A stretch of DNA of 64,000 nucleotides, taken from NCBI RefSeq assembly GCF_018143015.1, contig NC_054742.1, positions 15,607,632-15,671,631 of the forward strand, given 5' to 3'. The first letter of the stretch is position 1. Every line of letters starts with the position of its first letter. Both the position numbers and the translations under genes were made by a program. The stretch is from Lytechinus variegatus (taxonomy: Eukaryota; Echinodermata; Echinoidea; Temnopleuroida; Toxopneustidae). Under the pieces are notes generated by a model that did no database searches, had not been told where the DNA came from, and worked only from the letters and a program-made list of their open reading frames with translations. Shown here piece after piece: positions 49,438-64,000 of this stretch.

Positions 49438-49998
49438 CGGAGGGGCCACTTACATTGACGAGTGGATACCATGCGCGACCAAAAAAACACGTAAAAAGGA
49501 TGTCTTTTTCACGATAGGGCACGTTACGTACGTAACGTGATAAGGGTGTCAAAAACACAAAAATAATGAAAAAAGGGTATCTATTTCGCTAGGAAAATTA
49601 CGTGTTTAGGGTCGAATTTGCGGGGATGATGAAACAAAATTAAAATGTTTTATAAAGGATGTCCTTTTTGCCCCAACACTTCGTGTTTAGAGTCCGTTTT
49701 GCGCGAGGTGTAGAAGGTGGGATCGTACTAAACCAAATAAGGTAAACTACTGTGAAGCCGACGACCGAAGGACCCGTAATAATAAAACCGTCCTGTACTT
49801 GTTTAGGGGTTCATTTCAGGGAATATTTGCCAAGAGTATCGTTTTGTTTCCAAAACTTGTTAAGGGTAGGGCTTCACACGCCAATACTTGTTAAGGGGTG
49901 CATTTTCAGAATATGGAAATTACGTGTTTAGGGTGCTTTTCGAGACCCCATCATGGTCGCGCATGGTATCCACTCGTGAATGGAAGTGGCCCCCCCGG
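49438..49998. mobile_element. GGGGCCACTTAC MITE, copy 2
   Basis: Same inverted ends as 39171-39696 (GGGGCCACTTACATTGACGA; AAGTGGCCCCCC) and the same 20-bp palindrome at 49520-49539, with a slightly longer interior. Confidence 0.88.
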
Positions 49999-50507
49999 GA
50001 CAGGACATTAAGTGAGTATTAAACATGGTAAATTTTAACAAAGGAAATAATAAAAAAAATAACATAATTATTAAAGAAACAAAATAAGTCAGTATAGATG
50101 ACACATCTTGTCATTAACAAATTAAGTGTTACAAAGTAAAGTTATATAACCTGTTACTAATTAAAGTCATGAAAGAAAGGAGGAGACCTTAAGAAGCTGG
50201 GCTTGTTAACGCAGGGTCACAAAAGAGAAAATAATATATACTTGAATGTTAACTTACTTTAAGACATCTAAACAAAATAAGCTAACGTATATTTACATTA
50301 AGGTTAAAATAAAAATATCTACAAAAGGGATAGAGTTGAAAGCTGGAAAGGCTGAAATATATACAAGATGGAGAAGGAAACAGTAAGTGGGGGGGGGGGG
50401 GGGGAAAAAGAAGAAAAGAAGAAACAAATCAAAACAAGAGTGCAAGTTGGTTCAGAAATTATTGTTAAGGGCCAGCCTGTGAAAGAAAGAGGGGAATATA
50501 GGGTTGA

Positions 50508-51378
50508 TTAAATATTTTCAGCATAGTTACTCAATATATGTAATTTAAGTTTGCGTTTAAAAACAGAGATACTGACAGAAGAAGTTACCTTAATAGGAAG
50601 TGAATTTCAATACTTGGGACCAGTACAAGTTAATGTGTTCAAGGCAAAGGTAGTTCTGACACGAGGAATGTGAAGTGCAGTTGCCTGTCTCGTATTATAA
50701 CTATGAAACTCATTATTCTTTCTAAAAAAATTGTGCCAACACACTCGGGAGAGCACCATTTTCAAAATCATACATGATTGAGCCTAACTGTAAGAAGTAA
50801 ATATTTTCTTGCTTTAATAGTTTATTACTATAAAACAAAGCATTTGTATGAGCACGATAATTTACATTAAAACAATTCTAACCACCCTTTTTTGAGCGAT
50901 GTGTATCTTATCTAGCTGCATTTTTAATGACTTCCCCCATGCCAACACTCCATAATGAAGATAAGGCAAAATTAATGTGGAGTATAAAATAAGCAAAATT
51001 TCTTTTGGAACAAATGAACTCATAGATTACACCAGTATTTTTAGATATAGTTATATAAATATTACTACAATGGGTTGCCCAACTCAGCTCATCAATATGT
51101 AGTCCCGTGAGAAACTTGGTGGAGCTTTAATACTTTCACAATATTGACATCAAAAATTACACCTTCAGGTAAGTCTCTTACAGAATTACTGAAAAACATA
51201 TAGTCGGTCTTTTGGAGGTTCAAAGACAGCTTATTTGCATGGATCCACAAAATAATTTTCTTCAATTCACTATTAACTGTATCCAATAAAATTTCAGGGT
51301 TTCCATGCGAAAAAATACACTGGAATCATTTGCAAAAAATATAAAAGATAGGACATCAGATTCCAGATAAAAATCATT

Positions 51379-51380
<2 letters not shown>
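50508..51380 (-). pseudogene. Non-LTR retrotransposon RT relic
   Basis: Minus-strand pieces in different frames: [10 protein letters not shown] (YADD motif C with Asp to Asn, 51325-51333), [20 protein letters not shown] and TDYMFF, WATHCSNN, LILPYLHYGVLAWGKSLK with QKRVVRI, and TCTGPKYWNSLPIK up to a stop at 50508-50510. This order is the second half of a non-LTR RT ORF. Several frameshifts and stops make it dead. Its upstream part is replaced by a (TA)n run, and a likely 3' UTR continues towards 50000. Confidence 0.85.
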
Positions 51381-51495
<115 letters not shown>

Positions 51496-51524
51496 TGTAT
51501 GAGCACGAGGCATCATCCCATCAT

Positions 51525-51640
51525 CCGGGGCATCATCATCACCATCATCATTCATCATCATCATCACCATCATCATCGTCATCCTATCATCATAATATTG
51601 ATAATAATTAATAATAATAATAAATAATAATATAGTAATA
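51525..51640. repeat. (CATCAT)n and (TAA)n simple repeats
   Basis: CATCATCATCACCATCATC-type repeats, then AATAATAATAAATAATAAT. Confidence 0.85.
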
Positions 51641-52720
51641 AAAAACATGCAGTGGTAATATTTAAAAAAGGAGAGAAAATATTTCTTACGTCATATATTT
51701 TATTTCATAGCAAATAAGACTCTTGTCAAAAGTTTCTTTGAATTTCTATTTTATCTTCTTTCGAATATAGGACTATGCCGTTTTATCGTGACAATTATAC
51801 ACGGTTTACTATCCAGTCACGGTCATTAGATCTTATTGTTATCCATCCAATCATCAGACCTTGGTCCTGTGAAGCATTTCAAAAAAGAGTCACCATGGTC
51901 ATTTTTAGCGAGAGTCGGGGGGGGGGGGTGTAGAAGCTTCGCTTCTCAGAGGACCTCACCATTTCCAGGTGCAAACATAATAATTCATGCACCTTTTTTC
52001 ATGATATTGATACCGTGGCCCCGATTCTGAATTCAAACTCTGGTCTATGGGTCTAAAGTAAAGATTTAACTGTGGAAAGCCAGTGACACAGAACTCTCAA
52101 AGTTCAATTTCAATTTTCAACACTGTTAAAAGGTAAATCATTATTGTCTGGGAATGGAAAACAAAAAAAAATAGTTTTATTCTCCAGCTAATCACGCGGA
52201 AACACCACAGTAAACGTTTCGACCGATGTAAATAAAATTTGACATTTAATTTTCGCACAGATTTAGACCATAATGTCCTAAGTTGAACTTGAGAATACAA
52301 GTCAGATACTGATTTTCTATTGCATCGATCTTTAAATATTGTCATGCTACTTTACTAATGAAATAGAACTGAAATTGAAGCCTAGATGAGAGAACAGATT
52401 TAACTTTATTAACCAATTTTGCAGGATGTTTTACTTCTCGGGATTTGATAAATTGAATGTATATACACAAATTGAATGATATTCTGTATGAATTTTATTT
52501 TCTCTTACTCTCCCTCTCTTTATTCTTCTATGTTTTATTATTTTATTTTCATTTAGTTTTCTTTTTAATCTTATTGCTCAATCATTCTTTCACATTGTGT
52601 ATCTGCTGCACGTCAAGTATTTTATATGTAGAAGATCACGTAGGCATATAGTCATCGAGAAGAATATTTTCAAGAAATATGATAATAATGATATTGAACG
52701 GCATGTTTAACCTTTGATAT
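51641..52720. other. Intergenic, nothing recognised
   Basis: No gene or element identified. Confidence 0.5.
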
Positions 52721-55700
52721 CTTTGCCTATAGATGGCGCTATACAGCTTCTACATTTCGCATTTTTAATATCATATTTCATAGCTCATCGGAAACATGCA
52801 GAAGTATTCCAAATTTAAAATAACAAGCAAACGATTTTTGAAATCATTATTTGTTTCATATTCCCAACAGAATTGAAAAATTTATCAAAATATGGAGATT
52901 CATAAAAAACTGAAAAACGAATGTAATGTTTCTAACTGAAGATGGCGCTAGACAAGTTTTACAGAGTTACTTATTTTTTATCAACTTGTCGTACAGGTTT
53001 TTTTTTTGTATAATGATGATTATACGCAATGTGATTTGCGACCATGACTGTAAAATAATTTTTTTTTAAATGGATTGAATTTATGTAACATTTTGAGTAT
53101 TTTGGTATCAACAATTTAAACATGTATACTTTCAAACAAAATGACAAGGAAATATTAAGCGTGAAGAAAAACCATTTTAAGCATAATGTACACTGTGAAA
53201 AAATTGGGCAATATTTTACCCAATATTTTGCCCAACGTTGGGCCGATAGTCAACCCTACCAACTACTGGGCAATATTTTACACAACGTTGTTGGGGCATT
53301 AATGTGCCCAACTGTTGGGTAATATTTTGAACTACATTTTGGGGGACATTAATTTGCCCAACTTTTTAATAAAGTTATTAACCCAACATCTGGGCAAGGC
53401 CTACACTCACTTCGTGTACCTGGTCCGTGTCGATCCGGAGACCTTATCCGAAAGTGCTTTGCATGCACAATAACGCTGCATACAAGTGCAAGTGCATATC
53501 TCAAGTGAGTGAAGCAAAAACAAAACAGCGTCAGATATATGTCATGTATGTAGGCCTATTCTGACAAATTCCTTACAAATTATGCTTAACGTAAAGTCCA
53601 AAATAAAAAAATTAAAAAAACGTTTAAGCAACTCATCTATGAAAGATTCAGCGAGGCTCCCCAGCCCCCAGTCATCTAGAAGCTCCTCCATATCTTATCG
53701 ACCGTGTGTAGCATGCTGCAAGCGCAACTCGTGATCGTAAAGTTTCGCAACATTTACCACTCAGCAGGGCAATTACTAGCCCAACAATTGGACATCTGTA
53801 TTTTGGCAGCGGCAGAGTAAAAATTTGCCTAAGTATTGGGCACATAATGCCCAACAAAACAATAACCAACGTATATATTACCCAACAAAAAAATGACCAA
53901 CGTAAATTTACTCTTTTTTTTCACAGTGTAATATCTTGAAAGAACCTGAGAAATATCGATTTAATATAATATCACCTGATCTGAATAATGAATTAAACTG
54001 GACGGTATGTTTCAATATCTTTAAAATATGTTTTGACACTTGATTGAAGTATGAATAAATTCTTATCGAGTTTGGTTTTGCACTGTAAATCGAATTCATG
54101 AAACAAAATCAAGTTGTAGTGACTAATTGAAAAGAAACTGGTGGAAACTACGAACTTCTCCCCCATTTTTCTATTCAAATCACTATCATGATTTCTGTAG
54201 ATGGGAATCTTGTTTACTTAAAGTGCTCCTCTGAATAAAAATTTTTCTTTTGAAAACCCCAGATCAATTGATCAATTGATTTTAGGATTTTGATTTAGGA
54301 TCAAAACCCTTTTTTATTTTGAATGTATGCTAATATATTTTGTAATTATGTGAATTTGTTTGATAGGAAGAAAAAATCTTTGAAATGTTAGGTGACGATG
54401 GTTGATTTAACTTTTCAATCCAATTGTTAAAATAATGATTATATTTTTTTATAGTAATAATTCTCCCGACGAATTGAAAGCAATGTCACATCTACTTAGT
54501 TGGGCTTTCCTTACGAAAGTGGTCTAGCGCCATCTCTAGTTACAAACATTACATTGTTCTAATAAACAATATCAATAGTGCTACTTTTAACTGAAAACGG
54601 TTTCCTTAAATTGATACTGTTATTGTTAATTTTGCACTGAATATCTAAACCATTAAAACAAATCAAATTGAACCACAGATTTTTTGGGAATCCCTAATTT
54701 TTTTTCTTCCTGTTTTTTTAAGGTAGGTAAGAATTGAGTCTGGATTTTGTGATTATATTTTACTGTATAAAAAAGAAAATCGTTAAAATTTTGGTGAAGG
54801 TGGTTATCAAGTTTACTTTTCCTTTTTTTCACCCGACAAATTTTCATTCAACATTAACCGGAAGTATTGTCACAACACCCTGGAGAAATCTTGAGAAAGT
54901 GGTATAGCGCCATCTCTAGTTAGAAACATTATATTGTATAAATAAACAATATTAAAAGAGTTATTTTTCAATGAGAACGGTTTTCAGAAGATAAAAGAGC
55001 GGAGTAAATGATGAAAATAAGACGTTTTAGGTGTCTTATACCGTTTTTATATTTCTGTTTAATTGTTCTTTTAGTCATTTCTGCTTTAATTAGTTCAAAT
55101 GAAGGTTAAAAGTGATATAGCGCAAGCAGTCAAATATTTGTAGTAATGTAAATTTTGTGTGGAAATTACTTTTCAATCTTCCAATTTAAAATCACCTAAA
55201 AATGCACAAGCATCTTTAAGTTTTACTTTGATATCTAAATTATATTGTCGTCACGCACGACCAAGTGAAAAAAAATGCGATATACATTAGGGATGAATTC
55301 GATTTTTAAACAATTATTTTGGTAAAGCAATGTAAACTTTGTGTGAAAAGGATAATTCAAATTTAGAGGGTTGCTGTTCAGAGATTATATTTAATTTTTC
55401 AAACTCAAAATTAACTAAACGTACACGAGATCTTGTAAGCTTTACGTTGATATCAAATTTGTACATTTGTCACACATGACCAAATAAATCGATATGAAAT
55501 GAAATAGGTGTGAAATTTGATTTTTATTCTTATAATCGTTTTGGCAATTTGTCATTTTTAGCCAGATATTTCCAAGAATAAATGTTAAAGATTATAATAT
55601 ATGCAGCAAAAAATGAAAATACATATTTGATATTATCTAAGCCGACTTAAGATTAATTTTCCACTTAATGTTTACATGGATTTATATCAAATTATTTTGA

Positions 55701-56490
55701 ATGTTTTATTCTGTATATTTAATCGATTGATTAGAAAACATACCATGGACTCCAAAATTTTGAAACAAAATTTACACAGTTTTTTTAAATCAAAAGTTAA
55801 CTACAAAAATAATTGTTCATTATTTTCAAACAATTTTTTTCCTGTGTTTGTACTAAAAGTCCTTTTGGAAATTCATCAAACCCTTTTTTCAAGAATTGAT
55901 TCGGGATCAAATCTCATTTTAATTTTTACGATATGCTCCTTGTTTTGCGATTCATCTATTTATCTGATGGCACAAAATATCATATTTTTAATGGTGGGTT
56001 GAGATGGTTTTCAATCAAACTTTTCCTCAAAACTTATTAAAATTTCACCCGACGCATCTTCAATCAACATTTACCGGGGAGTATTGTCACGACGCCCTAG
56101 AGAAATCATGAGAAAGTGGTTTAGCGCCATCTCTAGTTACAAACATTATATTGTATCAATAAACAATATCAAGTGTTATTTTTCAATGAGAATGGTTTTC
56201 TTAAGATAAAAGAGCTGAGTAAATGATGAAAATAAGACGTTTTAGCTGTTTTATACCGTTGTTTTATTTTCTACTTGTTCTTTTTAGTCATTTCTGCTTT
56301 AATTAGTTCAACTGAAGGTTAAAAGTGATATAGCGCCAGCTACAGTCAAATATTTAAAGTAGTGTAAATTTTGTGTGAAAAAAGATGGTTTGAATTTGGA
56401 GAATTATGTCTATTCAATCTTCCAATAAAAATGCATGAGCATCTGTTAGCTTTAGTTTGATTTCTAAATTGTACATTTGTCGTCACGCAT
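52721..56490. repeat. Region of repeated and inverted AGCGCCATCTCTAGTTA blocks
   Basis: AGATGGCGCTA at 52731 and 52940 (one orientation) and TAGCGCCATCTCTAGTTA at about 54525, 54905 and 56122 (opposite). Blocks of about 400 bp starting near 54830 and 56045 are clear duplicates (AGATAAAAGAGC, GATGAAAATAAGACGTTTTA, GGTTAAAAGTGATATAGCGC). No coding motif. Confidence 0.7.
53191..53928. mobile_element. CACTGTGAAAAAA MITE with TTGGGCAA units
   Basis: CACTGTGAAAAAA at the left and TTTTTTTTCACAGTG at the right, with TA outside each. Many degenerate TTGGGCAA / TTGCCCAAC units near both ends. No transposase. Confidence 0.8.
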
Positions 56491-57961
56491 TCCCTAGAAT
56501 TATTGTGACATAATAAGATGACGTAGCAAAAATTAAAATGAATCTTTGATATTATTTCCGCCGATTTTGAAGTCGCTGATACACAAAAAATGACAAGCAA
56601 AGGAAAAGGTTGATAAACAAAACAAAAAAAAATATTGTTTTGCTTCAAACTGAAAGTGGTTTTGGTCAAAATTCTAAATTTTATCACACCAAGCTGATTT
56701 CCAAGGGGTGCTGCCAGTACATACGCAGAATTCCCAAAAATATCTTACAAGGGGATCCCATCATCCCCGCTTCCCAGGGACATGTCTCCAAATACGGTAA
56801 TCATAATAATTGCCTTATATTTTCAAGATATGATAATTCATGATCAAAAATATATATTTTCCTGTTATGAAAAAGGATAGAGACATAGTATGTTAAAAAC
56901 TAGTTATTATTATTAACATAAAGCATTAAGGTATAAAACAAGTCAGATTTTTTATAGTATGGTTTCGGTTTCAAATATTTATTGAATAGGTAAAGTGGAT
57001 TACTATTGCGTAAAATTTGAAGGAATATCCCAATGTGGTTTAGCTGCTCTTTACAATTGTTTCCTTGATTTGGGAATATAAAGAAACCAATTCTCGGATG
57101 GTTCGAGTAGAGGCAGGTGAGTTATACATACCAAACTGACTCAGATATAAGATTTTGACCTTATTTTATTTATTTATTTTCGACTGGATAATTCGGTTCA
57201 TTTTATGATTTTTTTAATGGAAGGCATGATAGATTATTGTTTTATTTTCAAATTTATTTTTTACAAATGCATTAAAAATATAAATGTTACCAGCAAGAAT
57301 CTTACTAGATATTTTTGTATCATGAAATGACCACAAACTTTTTGTCCAATTTCTAGCACTCTGCCCTCGATCCCTCTCCTTTTCTTTCACCCAGCTCACT
57401 TCTCTACTAACTTTCCCCTTCTCCCTCTCTCTCTCTCTTTCTTCCTTTCTCCCTCACACACATGCCCACCAACCACTTTATAGCTTCTTTTTTATGAACA
57501 TCAATATTTTCCACATATCTGCCTAAATTGAACATACATAGTCTAACAAATCCGGTGACAAACAAATAAGGAAACAAAAGTTAGAAATTCATCATTGTTG
57601 CAATTAGATGAAACTAAAACATGAGAAAAGTAGTACAAAAAAATATATATTTTTTATCAAACAAATGAAGTACATACAAAATTAAAAATGAAATGAATTT
57701 ATCTTAAAAGTAAAATTTTACTATTGCAGTTAAACTTAAAACTAATAATGATGGTGAGATCAAAATTTATCTCCACTATGGTTTACTACATGCAGTCTTG
57801 CTTCCTTCTGTTGACCAGTCTACACTGCACATGAAAAACAGTAATATTCTATACCACTGCAATACACTGTAATCATACTAATAATTTTCATACTATAATT
57901 CTCTAACACATTGTCTTAATGCTATTTAAAATGGAAATCCACCAGAACAAAAAATACAGGA
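56491..57961. other. Intergenic; polypyrimidine tract
   Basis: CT-rich tract at about 57357-57460 (CTCCCTCTCTCTCTCTCTTT); otherwise unassigned. Confidence 0.5.
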
Positions 57962-58156
57962 GGGTTAGACCATAAACAACAGCAGTGATATTGTGTAAGA
58001 GCAACTCTGCCTGTAGTAGGCCTTTCAGAATTAAATTATTGTATTTGATATTTAATCAAGTTTTCAAAGGCATATTGTATTCTAAAATTCAATGTTAATT
58101 TTTTTTCAATTTCTAACAAAGAAATCGTCCCCGAAATAGAAAACTATTAAATAAAA
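57962..58156 (-). repeat. Repeat family 3, copy 4
   Basis: The reverse complement matches 16043-16230, including AACATTGAATTTTAGAATAC and GGTCTAACCCTCCTGTA. Confidence 0.75.
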
Positions 58157-58771
58157 AACAAGTGGAACACCTCTGGCAGTCTGCATTACACAATGTACTA
58201 TAACAGCAGTGCTGACTTTGAAAACAGCAATTGCATAATTATTCATAAAAGAAAACACTCATATCATAATAAAATACCATGTCAATTGACTCAACATTAC
58301 CTTAGACCATGATCATGTGACCTAAGACATAAAAAAAACATATTATTACTCTCATGGAAATGTTTCATGAACTGCATGTGTAGATCCATAAACTGAAGTT
58401 ACGATGCCAATTCAACAAATACCCCAAACACGGCCTAAGTTCATTGACGTTAAATGACCTTTGATATTGGTGTGAATGCACATAGGATATTCAGGGATAC
58501 ATGGTTACTCTTTATGTCTAAGTTTCATGAACTAGATCTATGAACTTTGACAAGAGTCCACAAATACCCTGAACATTATCAAAGTTCGTTGACCCTAAAT
58601 GACCTTTTGACCTTGATCATGTGACCTGAAACTCAGACAGGATGTTCAGTAATATACTATTACCCTTATGTCTAAGTTTCATATACTTTCTGAGTTATGA
58701 CATTTCAAAAACTTTATCTTGGTTAAGATTTCAATGTTCAGTCTTGCTCTGCTATGCAGGTGAGACAAAAA
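58157..58771 (-). repeat. Repeat family 1, reverse-orientation copy
   Basis: On the minus strand it starts with a T-run and GTCTCACCTGCATAGCAGAG and ends GGTGTTCCACTTGTTTTTT, with three to four core units between. It is joined to family 3 exactly as at 16042. Confidence 0.8.
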
Positions 58772-59712
58772 AAAACACAATCAAACAGGCATAACACTGA
58801 CACTTTCATCAAAATCAGATATAAAATACGCAAGTTATGACATAATAAGATTTGACTTTGAAGTAAATTGGCATCATTGTAAAGTTGGTCAACTCTCTCT
58901 GAACATAAATTTGACAGCTCTGGGCTCATAATACTAGTCTACTATAATCATAGTCAAAATGTAAAAAAAAATGTAATAATAAAGTAAGGCACTCTTTTCA
59001 ATAACATATCAAATACAAAGATGATGCTATTGTGCACTAGTTTTAACATCTGACGAAGGCATTAATTACAATAAAAAAGATATTTTCCACACACAGAATG
59101 AAGCAGATTGAATAATTAAGATTATTTTGTTATTATAACAATTTTATGTAGCTCATTAATGTTTATAATATATTCAGTAGAAAAAAAAATCTTTGCTCAA
59201 GCAAGTTAAAGCTCACAAGCGATTACAATTATATATTCAGCATATAGAGAAAATCTTTGATAATTTAGAAATGAAGCTGCAGCTCAGCAATCAATACTCA
59301 ATGCTTTGGCTTACAATAATACTGACCAAGCATACATTATTTTACCCATCTAAGTAATGAATATTATTCACTTGAATTTTGTTTCAATTGAAATTGCAAT
59401 CCATCTGTGGACAACTTCAATCTTAATTGAAGTCAAACATGCACTGGAAAATATTGATTTAGAAGTAAAAAATTCATACACTTTTTAACATCTACAAATG
59501 ACTTGAATCATAAGACTTTTCAAGTCAATAATATTGAGGAATCTCTCAATACCTAGTAAACACATAGTATTTACTACATTTTGATCATTTCCTAGTTCTA
59601 TATTATTGCAAAATAATTTGAATATATTTGCACAATACTTATATTGTTCATAAAATTACATTTAATACTTTAATCATTATCTTAGCAGAAAAATCTTTGG
59701 TAGATGGTAGGT
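58772..59712. other. Sequence downstream of esterase gene
   Basis: AT-rich, no repeat recognised; presumably includes the esterase 3' UTR. Confidence 0.45.

Positions 59713-64000
<4,288 letters not shown>

Noticed and set aside
55676..56002. 108-residue + strand frame
   Set aside because: AT-rich sequence inside the 52.7-56.5 kb repeat region; composition and lack of motifs fit chance.

Overview
The window looks like nuclear DNA from a deuterostome marine invertebrate, most likely an echinoderm such as a sea urchin. The reasons are AT-rich sequence, genes split into short exons by kilobase introns, and a very dense load of marine-invertebrate-type interspersed repeats. No species-diagnostic sequence was identified, so the organism is an inference.

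Two protein-coding genes are well supported, and they converge tail to tail. On the + strand, ten exons from 8852 to 31257 splice in frame into 378 residues of a PX-BAR sorting nexin of the SNX5/SNX6/SNX32 type; the initiator exon was not found. On the - strand, six exons from 63763 down to 59713 give the C-terminal 399 residues of a cholinesterase-like type-B carboxylesterase with all three catalytic residues; its 5' part lies beyond the right edge. They are a trafficking protein and a secreted-type hydrolase, and nothing suggests a functional link.

Layout: 1-8.8 kb holds SINE, LINE and tandem-core repeats upstream of the first visible SNX exon. The SNX introns (8.9-31.1 kb) contain nested repeats, LINE relics and a foldback of about 1.6 kb. 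The gap between the genes (31.5-59.7 kb) is almost entirely repeats: MITEs with terminal inverted repeats, two adjacent foldbacks (one with a 9-bp target duplication), a decayed reverse transcriptase, simple repeats and a duplicated block at 52.7-56.4 kb. The esterase exons occupy 59.7-63.8 kb.

The most interesting signal is a set of repeat families with different cores but the same ends. They open on a T-run followed by GTCTC(A/G)CC, have a 5' hairpin, a tandem core (192, about 160 or exactly 157 bp) carrying AGGTCAAAGGTCA motifs, an inverted copy of the 5' end near the 3' end, and close with CTTGTT inside another T-run. This suggests one mobilising machinery, possibly of Helentron/HINE type. 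A SINE-like repeat with a 7SL-RNA-like 5' arm is the second most notable item. No prokaryotic system or CRISPR array is present. I saw no virus-like gene, although I did not search for one exhaustively.
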